Below are positions 7,038 through 16,042 of a stretch of DNA of 64,000 nucleotides, in pieces. How positions within the stretch are numbered: the first letter of the stretch is position 1; the number at the start of each line of letters is the position of its first letter. Origin of the DNA: Paenalcaligenes sp050487225. Lineage in GTDB: Bacteria; Pseudomonadota; Gammaproteobacteria; Burkholderiales; Burkholderiaceae_B. Under the pieces are notes generated by a model that searched no databases, was not told the origin of the DNA, and saw nothing but the letters and a program-made list of their open reading frames with translations. The position numbers and the translations under genes are program-made. The stretch is taken from the NCBI RefSeq assembly GCF_050487225.1, contig NZ_JBKQGY010000003.1, positions 1 through 64,000 of the forward strand. Direction: 5' to 3'.

Positions 7038-8780
7038 ATGCATGCAAGCCAGTATCACATTAATACCTTAAAAGAAGCCCCTACAGAAGCCGAAGTTGCT
7101 AGCCATCAGCTAATGACTCGAGCAGGTATGATTCGCCGCGCTGCTGGCGGCGTCTACTCCTACATGCCATTGGGCCTGAAAGTATTGCGCAAGATTGAGA
7201 AAATTGTGCGCGAAGAAATGGACCGCGCCGGCGCACTGGAATTGCTCATGCCTGTAGTACAGCCCGCCGAGCTGTGGCAAGAGTCTGGCCGTTGGGATAA
7301 ATATGGCGCCGAACTGTTGAGAATCAAGGATAGACACAATCGTGACTTCATCCTGCAGCCCACCTCTGAAGAGCTGGTGACTGATATTGCCCGCAATGAA
7401 ATTCACAGCTGGCGTCAGTTGCCTGTGAATTTTTATCACATCCAAACAAAATTCCGTGATGAGCGCCGCCCTCGCTTTGGTTTGATGCGTGGCCGTGAGT
7501 TCACCATGAAAGATGCCTACTCTTTTGACCGTGATGTTGAGTCAGCACAAGCGAGCTACGACAACATGTTCAATGCCTACATGCAAATCTTTTCTCGCCT
7601 AGGCTTGGAGTTCCGCGCTGTTGCTGCCGACACCGGTTCTATTGGTGGTTCACGTAGTCACGAATTCCAAGTGATTGCAGATACTGGCGAAGACGCTCTG
7701 GTCTACAACCCAGAAACTGACTACGCCGCCAACATGGAACTGGCCGAAGCTGCATGTTTGATTGCTGAGCGTGCTGCGCCTAGCCGTGAGCTGACTAAAG
7801 TCGCCACCCCTGCCGCCGCCAAATGCGAAGCTGTTGCTGAGTTGTTGGGCCGCCCATTGACCGACACTGTGAAATCAGTGGTTTTGGCTACAGACATCCT
7901 TGATGAAAAAACCAAAGCCACCACAACAAAAATCTGGCTGCTGTTGATCCGTGGCGATCACGAACTGAACGAAGTCAAAGTTTCCAAACTACCAGGCTTT
8001 GAACAAGGCCACCGTTTAGCTTCTGAAGCAGAAATCATTGAAGCTTTTGGCTGCAAGCCTGGCTTCTTGGGCCCAATCAATACAAAACAACCAGTAGGCT
8101 TGGTCGTAGATAGTACCGTTGCCAACATGCACGACTTCATCTGCGGCGCAAACGAAGAAGACTTCCACTACGATGGCGTGAACTGGGGCCGTGATCTGCC
8201 TGAGCCTACCGTTGCTGACTTGCGTAATGTCGTGCATGGCGACCCAGACCCTCGTGGCGGCACCTTGGCTATTCAACGCGGTATTGAAGTAGGTCACGTG
8301 TTCTTCTTGGGCGATACCTACTCCAAAAAACTGAACGCTACGTTCTTAGATAAAGACGGCAAACCTAGCATCATGCAAATGGGTTGCTACGGCATTGGTG
8401 TGAGCCGTATTGCTGCTGCAGCAATTGAGCAAAACCACGACGAAAAAGGTATGATCTGGCCACGCGCCATTGCACCTTTTGAGGTAGTGGTTTGTGGCTT
8501 GGGTCTCAACAAGAGCGAAATCGCTCGTGCCGAGGCCGAAAAAATCTACCAAGCCCTTAAAGCCAAAGGCGTGGATGTGATTTTTGACGATAGAGATATT
8601 CGTCCCGGTGTGATGTTTGCCGATTGGGAACTTATTGGCGTACCTGTACGCATCACCGTAGGCGAGCGTGGTCTGCAAGAAAACATTGTAGAACTGCAAG
8701 CAAGACGTGACGGCGTAGTACAAAAAGTAGCACCTGACACCGTGGTAGAAGAGGCTCTGCGCCTACTGGAAACACTATGA
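7038..8780 (+). CDS. proS: Prolyl-tRNA synthetase
   Basis: Class II aminoacyl-tRNA synthetase of the bacterial long type with an editing insertion, 580 residues. Class II motif 1 (GLKVLRKIEKIVREEMDRAGA), motif 2 (FRDERRPRFGLMRGREFTMKDAYSF region) and motif 3 (GCYGIGVSRIAAAAIEQ) are all present. The INS editing domain spans about residues 230-390, and a C-terminal anticodon-binding domain follows. Its stop overlaps the ybgC start in an ATGA, so it is translationally coupled to the tol-pal genes. Confidence 0.98.
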   Translation: MHASQYHINTLKEAPTEAEVASHQLMTRAGMIRRAAGGVYSYMPLGLKVLRKIEKIVREEMDRAGALELLMPVVQPAELWQESGRWDKYGAELLRIKDRHNRDFILQPTSEELVTDIARNEIHSWRQLPVNFYHIQTKFRDERRPRFGLMRGREFTMKDAYSFDRDVESAQASYDNMFNAYMQIFSRLGLEFRAVAADTGSIGGSRSHEFQVIADTGEDALVYNPETDYAANMELAEAACLIAERAAPSRELTKVATPAAAKCEAVAELLGRPLTDTVKSVVLATDILDEKTKATTTKIWLLLIRGDHELNEVKVSKLPGFEQGHRLASEAEIIEAFGCKPGFLGPINTKQPVGLVVDSTVANMHDFICGANEEDFHYDGVNWGRDLPEPTVADLRNVVHGDPDPRGGTLAIQRGIEVGHVFFLGDTYSKKLNATFLDKDGKPSIMQMGCYGIGVSRIAAAAIEQNHDEKGMIWPRAIAPFEVVVCGLGLNKSEIARAEAEKIYQALKAKGVDVIFDDRDIRPGVMFADWELIGVPVRITVGERGLQENIVELQARRDGVVQKVAPDTVVEEALRLLETL

Positions 8781-9172
8781 TACAGATTCGCGTATATTAC
8801 GAAGACACGGATGCGGGAGGCATTGTATTCTATGCCAACTATCTGAAGTTCTTTGAACGTGCGCGCACTGAATGGTTACGAGGACTGGGCATCAACCAGT
8901 CCTCCATGGCAGCAACTACTGGGCAAATATTTGTTGTCAAGAATGTTGAAATACAATATCGCAAACCAGCTGGTTTAGACGATCTGCTAACCATTCAAAG
9001 CACCATCCAACACCTTGGCTCTGCCTCTATAACTTTTCAGCAAAGCGCTTGGCGTGATACTGAACTGTTATGCGAAAGTAGTGTCCAAGTGGTTTGCGTG
9101 GACGCTCAAAATCTGCGACCAGCTAAGTTCAACCCCGAATTACGTTCTACTCTGGAAAAGGCATTAGACTAA
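8777..9172 (+). CDS. ybgC: Tol-Pal associated acyl-CoA thioesterase YbgC
   Basis: A 131-residue hot-dog fold thioesterase, first gene of the tol-pal cluster. The active-site block YEDTDAGGIVFYANYLKFF carries the catalytic Asp typical of the 4-hydroxybenzoyl-CoA thioesterase/YbgC family. It hydrolyses short or medium acyl-CoA or acyl-ACP and is linked to phospholipid metabolism; its part in Tol-Pal function remains unclear in the literature. It overlaps proS by 4 bases and is 2 bases from tolQ. Confidence 0.95.
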   Translation: MIQIRVYYEDTDAGGIVFYANYLKFFERARTEWLRGLGINQSSMAATTGQIFVVKNVEIQYRKPAGLDDLLTIQSTIQHLGSASITFQQSAWRDTELLCESSVQVVCVDAQNLRPAKFNPELRSTLEKALD

Positions 9173-9174
9173 CC

Positions 9175-9849
9175 ATGCAACCCACAGGCGATCTGTCGCT
9201 ACTGACTCTACTACTCGATGCCAGCATCCCCGTTCAGCTCGTTATGCTGATTTTGCTCGGTATCTCGATTTTGTCTTGGGCGTATATTTTCAGTAAGCGT
9301 GCTACGCTGAAACGCGCCACAGAGCAAACCCGAGACTTTGAAGACGATTTCTGGGCAGGTGGTGATCTAAGCGCCCTGCAACAATCTATTGGCTCGCGCC
9401 GTGATGAACATGGTGCATTAGCACGTATTTTTGAAGCAGGTATGGCTGAGTTCTTAAAAGCCCGCCGCACATCCCAACGTGGTGAAGCATTGCTGGACGG
9501 CCCTCGCCGCGCCATGCGTGCAGCGTATCAACGTGAACTAGATAGCCTAGAAACCAACTTAAGTTTCTTGGCTTCCGCTGGTTCCGTTAGTCCCTACATT
9601 GGTTTGCTTGGTACTGTCTGGGGGATTATGCATGCGTTTATCGGTTTATCCGGTGCACAGTCCGCTACGCTGGCTTCTGTTGCCCCTGGTATTGCTGAGG
9701 CACTGATTGCCACCGCTATTGGTCTGTTTGCCGCGATTCCTGCTGTAGTAGCGTACAACCGTTACACCACAGAGATCGATAGACTGTCTATTCGCTTTGA
9801 CGGCTTCATCGACGAATTCCTGAATATTCTGCAACGCCAGGTGCAATAA
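9175..9849 (+). CDS. tolQ: Tol-Pal system protein TolQ
   Basis: Inner-membrane stator subunit (224 residues) of the TolQR proton channel, homologous to ExbB and MotA. Three hydrophobic segments are visible: about residues 15-37, 130-155 (SFLASAGSVSPYIGLLGTVWGI) and 168-192 (APGIAEALIATAIGLFAAIPAV). With TolR it uses the proton-motive force to drive TolA and so pull the outer membrane inward at division. It is 2 bases from both ybgC and tolR. Confidence 0.97.
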   Translation: MQPTGDLSLLTLLLDASIPVQLVMLILLGISILSWAYIFSKRATLKRATEQTRDFEDDFWAGGDLSALQQSIGSRRDEHGALARIFEAGMAEFLKARRTSQRGEALLDGPRRAMRAAYQRELDSLETNLSFLASAGSVSPYIGLLGTVWGIMHAFIGLSGAQSATLASVAPGIAEALIATAIGLFAAIPAVVAYNRYTTEIDRLSIRFDGFIDEFLNILQRQVQ

Positions 9850-9851
9850 GC

Positions 9852-10280
9852 ATGCCATCCATACGTAACAGTACAGGACGCGGTCGCCGCCGGCTGAAAA
9901 ATGACATTAATGTGGTCCCCTACATTGATGTCATGTTGGTACTGCTGGTGATTTTCATGGTGACAGCGCCCATGATCACGCCCGGAATTATCGATTTACC
10001 TACAGTAGGTCAGGCATCTGAAGTGCCAGCAGTGCCTATTGAGGTACAGATAGACAAAGAAGGACAAGTGTCTTTGCGTTTACGTGAAGGTGGCTCTGAG
10101 TTCCAAGACGTGGACAAAGCTAACCTGATCACTGAAATTCAAGCGCTGATGCAAAATGAAAACCCCATCGTGATTGCTGCGGATGGCAAAGTCCCTTATG
10201 AAACCGTTATGGAGCTTATGGACCAACTGCGCAGTCAGGGCTTTACCCGCTTGGGTCTGCTAGTCAATAAAGACGAGTAG
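9852..10280 (+). CDS. tolR: Tol-Pal system protein TolR
   Basis: A 142-residue ExbD/TolR-type protein: a short basic cytoplasmic start, one membrane helix at about residues 21-41 with the essential proton-carrying Asp26 in PYIDVMLV, then a periplasmic domain. It forms the ion channel with TolQ and contacts TolA. The ORF ends 2 bases before tolA. Confidence 0.97.
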   Translation: MPSIRNSTGRGRRRLKNDINVVPYIDVMLVLLVIFMVTAPMITPGIIDLPTVGQASEVPAVPIEVQIDKEGQVSLRLREGGSEFQDVDKANLITEIQALMQNENPIVIAADGKVPYETVMELMDQLRSQGFTRLGLLVNKDE

Positions 10281-10282
10281 GT

Positions 10283-11416
10283 ATGAAAGTATTCAAGCAC
10301 GCATTACGTCAGAACAATTCACGCACACCAGAAGCCCAAGACCAGCGTCGTGGGCTGATGTATGCGTTGATTCTGCACGGTCTGCTGTTGCTTGCTTTGG
10401 TCATCAGTCTCTTTGCCACACCTCGCTCTCCTAACCCTGTACAGATAGAACTGTGGGCCGAGGGCGATGTGGCGATTGCCGAAAACCAAGACGAGCCCAT
10501 CGCAGAACCCGACGAGCCAGAACCACAACCTGAACCAGATCCTACTCCCGTGGCACCTAAACCACCGGAAGTAACACCCGAACCTACGCCAACCCCTGCT
10601 CAAAGCGCACCGCCTGAAGTTGACCCTGACATTGCTTTGGCCGAAGCCAAACGCAAGAAAGACGAGGAAGACCGCAGAAAAGCAGAGGCAGACCGTAAGG
10701 CTCGAGAAGAAGCAGATCGTAAAGCCCGCGAGGAAGCCGACCGTAAAGCACGGGCTGATGCAGAGCAACGCGCACGAACCGAAGCTGACCGTAAAGCGCG
10801 CGAAGAAGCAGAGCAACGTGCTAAAGCCGAAGCGGATCGCAAAGCTCGTGAAGAAGCGGATCAACGCGCTAAAGCTGAAGCTGACCGTAAGGCCCGAGAA
10901 GAAGCCGAGCAACGTGCCAAAGCAGAGGCAGATCGCAAAGCCCGTGAGGAAGCAGAGCGTAAAACGCGTGCTGAAGCCGAACAACGAGTTCGTGCTGAAA
11001 CACAACGCCGTGCTCGCGAAGAAGCTGAACGCAAAGCCAGAGAAGACGCCTTCCGTGCCGCTATGTTGGGCGACGGACAGCAGATTGCTGGTGCTGCAGG
11101 TGGTACATCTAACCGCAACCAAGTAGGTGGTGGCGGTGGTAATGACGGTTACGGCGCTCAGGTTCGTGCCTGCGTTCGTCCTAAGGTCATTTACAATACA
11201 CCTGCACGCAGTGGAGGTAACAACCCAACACTCAGTTATCGTGCCGATCTGAATAGTGATGGTACGGTACGTAGTGTACGAATACTGAGATCATCGGGTA
11301 TTGCCCTGTTCGATGATGCAGTACAAAAAGGGATAGCCAAGTGCTCGCCCTTCCCCAAACCGCCTAATGGCCGCTATCCTTCGTATATTGATGGCGAATA
11401 TCGTATGTACGAGTAA
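10283..11416 (+). CDS. tolA: Tol-Pal system protein TolA
   Basis: Periplasm-spanning arm (377 residues) that links TolQR to TolB-Pal. Order: a cytoplasmic start, one membrane helix at about residues 25-45, a Pro/Glu-rich linker (about 60-110), a long charged alpha-helical region (about 115-265) made of near-repeats of RKAREEAD and EQRAKAEAD, then a small C-terminal TonB-like domain (about 290-377, SYRADLNSDGTVRSVRILRSSG). The helix is encoded by imperfect 30- to 60-base DNA repeats at about 10660-11050, so its length may vary between strains. An open frame on the opposite strand is only the mirror of this codon pattern. Confidence 0.96.
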   Translation: MKVFKHALRQNNSRTPEAQDQRRGLMYALILHGLLLLALVISLFATPRSPNPVQIELWAEGDVAIAENQDEPIAEPDEPEPQPEPDPTPVAPKPPEVTPEPTPTPAQSAPPEVDPDIALAEAKRKKDEEDRRKAEADRKAREEADRKAREEADRKARADAEQRARTEADRKAREEAEQRAKAEADRKAREEADQRAKAEADRKAREEAEQRAKAEADRKAREEAERKTRAEAEQRVRAETQRRAREEAERKAREDAFRAAMLGDGQQIAGAAGGTSNRNQVGGGGGNDGYGAQVRACVRPKVIYNTPARSGGNNPTLSYRADLNSDGTVRSVRILRSSGIALFDDAVQKGIAKCSPFPKPPNGRYPSYIDGEYRMYE

Positions 11417-11433
11417 TCAGGAGAATACCGAAC

Positions 11434-12744
11434 ATGACCGCAGCATACTCCGCTAACATCCAGGGCCGCCGCCGTTGGCGCTCCATGTTCGCCGGGCTTG
11501 TCGCTCTGGCGGCAGGACTGTTGAGCACCAGCCCGGCCCAAGCTCAGCTTAGGGTGGATATTTCCGGTGTAGGGGCTACACAGTACCCCATCGCCGTGGC
11601 TGACTTTGCCAACAACCAGGCAGCCCAGTCCGTGGCCGAAATCATACGTGCCGACCTTAGCCGTTCTGGTCAGTTTCAACTGATCAACACCAATGGCAGC
11701 ACCTTGGACGTAAACAGCACCGTAGAGCCTAACGATTGGCGCAATCGTGGCGCCGATTATTTGGCATATGGTTCTGTTACCCAAGACGGTGGCCAGTACA
11801 CCGTGCAATACCGTCTGATCGACACCGTTAATAAAAATGAAATGGATGCGATCGCTTTTGCAGGCTCTGAAAAAGAGTTAAGACGTGTTTCGCACCAAAT
11901 TGCAGACCGTATTTACGAAAAAATCACGGGTGTTCGTGGCGTGTTTTCCACACGCATTGCCTATGTGTTACAGAATGGCAACAACTACGAACTGCAAATT
12001 GCAGACGCCGATGGCCAAAACCCACAGGTCATGCTGCGCTCCCAGCAACCCATCATCTCGCCAGCTTGGTCGCCAGATGGTAGCAAAATTGCCTACGTAA
12101 GCTTTGAGACTGAAAAGCCTGTGGTTTACGTGCAAACTTTAGCTACGGGTAAACGCGAACCTGTTGCTAACTTCAAAGGCAATAACAGCGCCCCTGCTTG
12201 GGCTCCTGATGGCCAGCAATTGGCGGTAGTTTTGTCCCGCGATGGTATCTCTCAAATTTATACCATTAACGCAGATGGTTCCGGATTACGCCGTATCATG
12301 CGTTCTCCATTGATTGATACTGAACCTACTTTCTCGCCTGATGGCAGCTCGTTAGTGTTCACAAGTGACCGTGGTGGTAACCCACAAATTTACGAAGTCC
12401 CCGTAAATGGTGGTGATGCTCGTCGCATTACCTACAATGGGAGCTACAATATATCGCCTGAGGTTTCTCCCGACGGCAATAACCTTGTTTATATTACACG
12501 CAGGAATGGTGCATACCGCGTTGCTATTCAAGACATGGCAACAGGCTCTGAACAACTACTGACAAATGGTTCTGACGACCAGTCTCCAAGTTTTGCGCCT
12601 AATGGCATGCAAGTGCTTTACAGCTCGAATCAAGGCGGACGTAGCGTACTGGCTGTAACATCTGTTGACGGACGCGTGCGGCAAACCCTGTCATCATTGA
12701 ACGGAAAAGTACGTGAACCAACCTGGGGTCCATTTACTAATTAA
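11434..12744 (+). CDS. tolB: Tol-Pal system protein TolB
   Basis: Periplasmic beta-propeller (436 residues) that binds Pal and TolA. A signal peptide with a hydrophobic core LVALAAGLL and cleavage after AQA near residue 34 is followed by the N-terminal TolB domain (IAVADFANN...) and a propeller with repeated blades such as SPAWSPDGSKIAYVS, APAWAPDGQQLAVV, EPTFSPDGSSLVFTSDRGG and SPEVSPDGNNLVY. An AGGAG site precedes the ATG. It is between tolA and pal in the standard order. Confidence 0.98.
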   Translation: MTAAYSANIQGRRRWRSMFAGLVALAAGLLSTSPAQAQLRVDISGVGATQYPIAVADFANNQAAQSVAEIIRADLSRSGQFQLINTNGSTLDVNSTVEPNDWRNRGADYLAYGSVTQDGGQYTVQYRLIDTVNKNEMDAIAFAGSEKELRRVSHQIADRIYEKITGVRGVFSTRIAYVLQNGNNYELQIADADGQNPQVMLRSQQPIISPAWSPDGSKIAYVSFETEKPVVYVQTLATGKREPVANFKGNNSAPAWAPDGQQLAVVLSRDGISQIYTINADGSGLRRIMRSPLIDTEPTFSPDGSSLVFTSDRGGNPQIYEVPVNGGDARRITYNGSYNISPEVSPDGNNLVYITRRNGAYRVAIQDMATGSEQLLTNGSDDQSPSFAPNGMQVLYSSNQGGRSVLAVTSVDGRVRQTLSSLNGKVREPTWGPFTN

Positions 12745-12781
12745 CTCGTTTTCTGTGTGACTCTTTTTTAAAGGAACTCAA

Positions 12782-13282
12782 ATGAGCTCGCGCATTTTTA
12801 AAGGTTTTTTATTAGCTTCAATGTCCATGGTATTAGCAGCATGTAGTTCTGTTGCTTTGGACGACAATGGCAGTGGTACAGGCGGCGGTTCTACCGGCGG
12901 CCCATCCTCTGGCCAAATTATGGATCCGTTCAACCCACAAAGCCCTCTGGCACAACAGCGCTCTGTCTACTTCGAATTTGACAGCTACGTTGTTCCTGAG
13001 CAGTACCGTGGTCTGGTAGAGATGCACTCCACCTACCTGACTAGCCACCCACAGCAACACATCCGTATCGAAGGTAACGCAGATGAGCGTGGTGGTTCCG
13101 AGTACAACTTGGCTCTGGGTCAACGCCGTTCCGACGCAGTTGCTCGCATGATGAGCCTGCTGGGTGTAAACGCCAACCAAATCGAAGCCATCAGCTTCGG
13201 TAAAGAGCGTCCTCGTGCTCACGGTAACACCGAAGCCGACTACGCTGAAAACCGTCGTGCAGACATCGTTTACCAGCGTTAA
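12782..13282 (+). CDS. pal: Peptidoglycan-associated lipoprotein Pal
   Basis: Outer-membrane lipoprotein (166 residues) that anchors the outer membrane to peptidoglycan. The lipobox LAAC places the lipidated Cys at residue 21; a Gly/Ser linker follows, then an OmpA-like domain with the diaminopimelate-binding segment (EGNADERGGSEYNLALGQRR). It needs the Lgt encoded at 2.7 kb for its first lipidation step. Codon use is strongly biased, as expected for an abundant protein. Confidence 0.98.
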   Translation: MSSRIFKGFLLASMSMVLAACSSVALDDNGSGTGGGSTGGPSSGQIMDPFNPQSPLAQQRSVYFEFDSYVVPEQYRGLVEMHSTYLTSHPQQHIRIEGNADERGGSEYNLALGQRRSDAVARMMSLLGVNANQIEAISFGKERPRAHGNTEADYAENRRADIVYQR

Positions 13283-13304
13283 TTTTTAAAAGCTGGTTTA
13301 CACT

Positions 13305-13343
13305 AAACGCCGTGGTGGCAAGTTTGCCCATCACGGCGTTTTT
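13305..13343 (+). terminator. Terminator after pal
   Basis: Inverted arms AACGCCGTG (13306-13314) and CACGGCGTT (13332-13340) enclose a 17-base loop and are followed by a T5 run. It sits between pal and cpoB and may reduce rather than abolish expression of cpoB. Confidence 0.75.
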
Positions 13344-13362
13344 ATTGACTCGAGACACTGAC

Positions 13363-14034
13363 ATGAAGAACTTGCCTTTACGCCGACTGTTATTGCCCTC
13401 CCTCGCCTCGCTGTTTCTGTTTACAGCAGTGCCTGCCCAAGCTTTTGCCGATGACGAAGCGAGACGCGCTATTCTTGAGCTTCGCCAGCAAATTCGTCAA
13501 ATGAATGAGCAAAACCAACAAGCCCGCCTACGTTTGGCAGACGAAGTGGATATGCTGCGCCAAGAGGTTGCTACACTACGCGGTAAAGTAGAGCAACTCA
13601 GCTGGCAGAATTCACAAGCTCAAGGTGGTGACAACGCTGATCAGACCCTATTTGATGACCCTCAAGAGCAAGCTGCTTACGAAGGCGCCATGGACTTATA
13701 CCGTAGTGGACAATATCCACAAGCGGCCAGCGGATTCTCTGCTTTCATTGATGCCTATCCAAATAGCCCTCAACTAGACGAAGTACGTTTCTACGAAGGT
13801 AGCGCCTTGTATGCCTCACGTAACTTCCGAGCTGCTATCCAAAAGCTGCAAGCACTGGTTAAAGACCACCCAGGTAGCTCACGTGCTGCCGATGCCCTGA
13901 TGGTGGTGGCATCTAGCGAAGTAGAACAAAACGACCTCGCTTCTGCACAAAAAACCCTACAACGCATCGTCAAAGACTACCCAGGTACAGCAGCGGCCGA
14001 CACCGCAAAAAGCCGACTGGAACTGCTGCGTTAA
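13363..14034 (+). CDS. cpoB: Cell division coordinator CpoB (YbgF)
   Basis: Periplasmic protein that couples peptidoglycan synthesis (PBP1B) with Tol-mediated outer-membrane constriction. The 223-residue product starts with a signal peptide (LLLPSLASLFLFTAVPAQAFA), followed by an N-terminal trimerising coiled coil (RRAILELRQQIRQMNEQNQ) and a C-terminal TPR domain from about residue 100 (AYEGAMDLYRSGQYPQAASGF, VKDHPGSSRAADALMVV). The upstream in-frame extension to 13312 lacks signal-peptide logic, so ATG 13363 is chosen. Confidence 0.94.
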   Translation: MKNLPLRRLLLPSLASLFLFTAVPAQAFADDEARRAILELRQQIRQMNEQNQQARLRLADEVDMLRQEVATLRGKVEQLSWQNSQAQGGDNADQTLFDDPQEQAAYEGAMDLYRSGQYPQAASGFSAFIDAYPNSPQLDEVRFYEGSALYASRNFRAAIQKLQALVKDHPGSSRAADALMVVASSEVEQNDLASAQKTLQRIVKDYPGTAAADTAKSRLELLR

Positions 14035-14050
14035 TCGTGTTAAGCCTCCA

Positions 14051-14078
14051 AGCGCTCCACCCTCGTGGAGCGCTTTTT
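14051..14078 (+). terminator. Terminator after cpoB
   Basis: A 9-base perfect stem AGCGCTCCA / TGGAGCGCT with a 6-base loop and T4-5 immediately after. It ends the tol-pal operon. Confidence 0.9.
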
Positions 14079-14098
14079 CTCATCTGTAGTAGTTCATC

Positions 14099-14911
14099 AT
14101 GCTGGAACCTACCGCCTCTTCCCCTCTTTACCTAGATCAGGGCTCAGGCTCACCAGTCGTACTCGTACACGGCTCGTTATGTGATTACCGGTATTGGCGC
14201 TGGCAATCCAGTGATCTCTCACGTACGCATCGCGTTATTGCGCCTAGCTTAACGGGTTACTGGCCTACGCTAGAACTTTCCAAATTTGATGCTCGCCTAC
14301 AAGCAGAACAACTGTTACAGCAATTGGATACGTTGTTAGGCACAGAGAGCATGTTCCATATTGTTGGCCACTCACGCGGTGCTGTCGTCACCCTACTGCT
14401 TGCCGAACTGGCCCCGCAGCGGTTGCTCTCCCTCACCTTAGCCGACCCAGGCTTAGTACAAGCCGAAGACGCCCCTGCTGCCTCGTATTTGCGCGATGCC
14501 TGTAGCTTAATAGAACAAGGCCAAACCGACGCAGGGCTTGCTCTCTTTGTGGATGCCGTCAATGGCGAAGGAACGTGGCGTCAAATGGTACGTTGGTTCA
14601 GAGAAATGGTGCACGACAATGCCCCCACGTTACTGCCGCAATCTACTGAACAACGTTATCTGGTAGATTTGCCTATGCTGACCAAAGCGCTGCGCTGCCC
14701 CGTATTGTTTATGGGCGGGCAACATAGCCCCACACGCTATGCTGAATGCATACAGCAGCTCTTGCTGTTCTTTCCTCATGCATATGAAGTCACCATTGCC
14801 CATGCGGCCCATGGTATGAACTTAGCGAACCCCAAAGCATTCAATCAAAGCTTATTGCGCTTTCTGCAGGCTGTGGATAACCAAACAGCCAGAACAGCAA
14901 TCGCTGAATAA
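14099..14911 (+). CDS. Alpha/beta-fold hydrolase
   Basis: A 270-residue alpha/beta hydrolase. Seen: the oxyanion-loop motif VVLVHGSLCDYRYW at about residues 20-33, the nucleophile elbow GHSRGA with Ser92, and a C-terminal His in HAAHGMNLANP. A catalytic acid is less obvious, since the usual Asp after the late beta strand is replaced by GGQHSPTRY. It has no signal peptide and is probably cytosolic. The substrate cannot be inferred. It follows the tol-pal operon but is separated by a terminator. Confidence 0.85.
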   Translation: MLEPTASSPLYLDQGSGSPVVLVHGSLCDYRYWRWQSSDLSRTHRVIAPSLTGYWPTLELSKFDARLQAEQLLQQLDTLLGTESMFHIVGHSRGAVVTLLLAELAPQRLLSLTLADPGLVQAEDAPAASYLRDACSLIEQGQTDAGLALFVDAVNGEGTWRQMVRWFREMVHDNAPTLLPQSTEQRYLVDLPMLTKALRCPVLFMGGQHSPTRYAECIQQLLLFFPHAYEVTIAHAAHGMNLANPKAFNQSLLRFLQAVDNQTARTAIAE

Positions 14912-14912
14912 G

Positions 14913-14938
14913 AAACAGGGCCTTCAAAGGCCCTGTTT
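14913..14938. terminator. Bidirectional terminator
   Basis: A 10-base stem AAACAGGGCC / GGCCCTGTTT with loop TTCAAA serves both convergent genes, the hydrolase on the left and PCuAC on the right. Confidence 0.88.
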
Positions 14939-14962
14939 TCATTGGCACACTATATTACTTGC

Positions 14963-15475
14963 TTAGTGAGCGTGCTCGTTTCTGGCACCGGCTGCACGTA
15001 CTTCACATTGTGCAGTAGCTACTTGCTGATTGCTAAATAAGAAACGCATCGTCACGTGCTCACCCACCTGCACTGGGCTGGTGGGTTTCTCTAGCATTGC
15101 ATGGTAGCCACCCGGTACGAAATCCAGTTGATCACCTGCTGCAATCTCAATTTTGTCAGCCATACGCATTTTGGCTAGACCATCTTCAGTCACTGTTTGG
15201 TGCAGCATAATGTCACCATAACGATCTGATTCAGCTGCCAACAATTGCACCGCCTCGGTGCCTTTGTTCAGCACTTCAAAATACCCTGCAGATGGGGCTG
15301 GTGTAGGAATGTTACGGATCCAGCAATGCTGCACTTCCACAGAGGTAGCGGCATGTGCTTGTTGCCAAGCAGAACCATGATCCATCATGGCATGACCGCC
15401 GTGGCCTTGTGCTTGTACACTCATTGCCACACCCAATGCGCCCAGCGCGCTCAAAATAGTTACTGTTTTTTTCAT
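14963..15475 (-). CDS. Copper chaperone PCu(A)C-family protein
   Basis: A 170-residue periplasmic protein with a signal peptide (LSALGALGVAMSVQAQG), a His/Met-rich segment (HGGHAMMDHGSAW) and a PCuAC/DUF461 domain: VQHCWIRNIPTPAPSAGYFEVLNKG, MLHQTVTEDGLAKM and GGYHAML in the expected order for the Cu(I) ligands. Such proteins deliver copper to the CuA or CuB centres of haem-copper oxidases. It follows the DUF2946 gene on the same strand, a frequent copper-associated neighbour, and the two probably form one operon. Confidence 0.9.
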   Translation of the reverse strand: MKKTVTILSALGALGVAMSVQAQGHGGHAMMDHGSAWQQAHAATSVEVQHCWIRNIPTPAPSAGYFEVLNKGTEAVQLLAAESDRYGDIMLHQTVTEDGLAKMRMADKIEIAAGDQLDFVPGGYHAMLEKPTSPVQVGEHVTMRFLFSNQQVATAQCEVRAAGARNEHAH

Positions 15476-15558
15476 GAGATTTCCTGTTTGATCTAGAGAG
15501 ATGTGCTCGTTTCAATCGAGCATGAAGCATTCATCGCACATGGTGCGGTGGTAACACA

Positions 15559-15966
15559 TCAGCAAACAGGTGGAGCCCTTGCCCCTAAAGGCGGCCCAAA
15601 TCGCCGTGAGCACAGCTGTCTTCGTGGTTGTGGCGGCATTAACGCCAACCCCAACAACAAAACACTGGCTATCAGAGGCAGTATCAGGGAAGGAAGATAT
15701 TCTTTGCCATGCCCGGCCCCAAACACACAATCGTGAACAGGGTGACTGTCATCGTCCATGGGGGACGATTGCGCCAAGTGCAAGAAAGCTATATTCTGGT
15801 TTGACAGGCCATTGACACAGAATGTCAGGGCAGACATGGCCTCTGCACCCAAGGGTGCAGGCATAAATCCCACCGGAATAACACCACGCACCAACACCGC
15901 TATCAGCAAGCATGCTGTTAGCGAGATTGACATTAAACGCGAGTAAGCTCTATTCCAGTGACGCAT
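15559..15966 (-). CDS. DUF2946-family protein
   Basis: A 135-residue protein with a hydrophobic segment near residues 12-32 (LMSISLTACLLIAVLVRGVIPVGFMP), a central stretch with Cys and His (CVNG, HPVHDCVFGAGHG), a second hydrophobic segment (LILPLIASVLLLGLALMP) and the typical Arg/Pro-rich tail (GPPLGARAPP). DUF2946 genes often accompany copper uptake or PCuAC genes, but the function is unknown. An in-frame extension to 16155 would run into the MATE gene on the other strand; ATG 15966 (MRHWNRAYSRLM) fits the family. Confidence 0.8.
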   Translation of the reverse strand: MRHWNRAYSRLMSISLTACLLIAVLVRGVIPVGFMPAPLGAEAMSALTFCVNGLSNQNIAFLHLAQSSPMDDDSHPVHDCVFGAGHGKEYLPSLILPLIASVLLLGLALMPPQPRRQLCSRRFGPPLGARAPPVC

Positions 15967-15982
15967 AAGTGCAAGTGTACTA

Positions 15983-15998
15983 TGGCAGCCCCCTGCCA
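15983..15998. promoter_or_regulatory. Dyad between DUF2946 and MATE genes
   Basis: TGGCAG-CCCC-CTGCCA is a perfect 6+6 inverted repeat in the 76-base space between two divergent starts. In the DUF2946 direction, the 17 bases between TTACAT and TAGTAC (a weak promoter candidate) contain it. It could be a repressor site; no regulator is adjacent. Confidence 0.4.
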
Positions 15999-16009
15999 AA
16001 TGTAATTCT

Positions 16010-16019
16010 GGGGGGGGGG
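16010..16019. repeat. Poly-G tract (G10)
   Basis: Ten consecutive G residues on the plus strand, 23 bases before the MATE start codon and 43 bases upstream of the DUF2946 start. Runs of this length are slippage-prone and are a known basis for phase variation when they sit in a promoter spacer or leader. Confidence 0.9.
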
Positions 16020-16042
16020 TTTTATCTTCTCTTGTAACCGGT

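Noticed and set aside
10319..11122. 267-codon frame opposite tolA
   Set aside because: Created by the repeated KAREEA codons of tolA; the hydrophobic Phe/Cys-rich product is an artefact.
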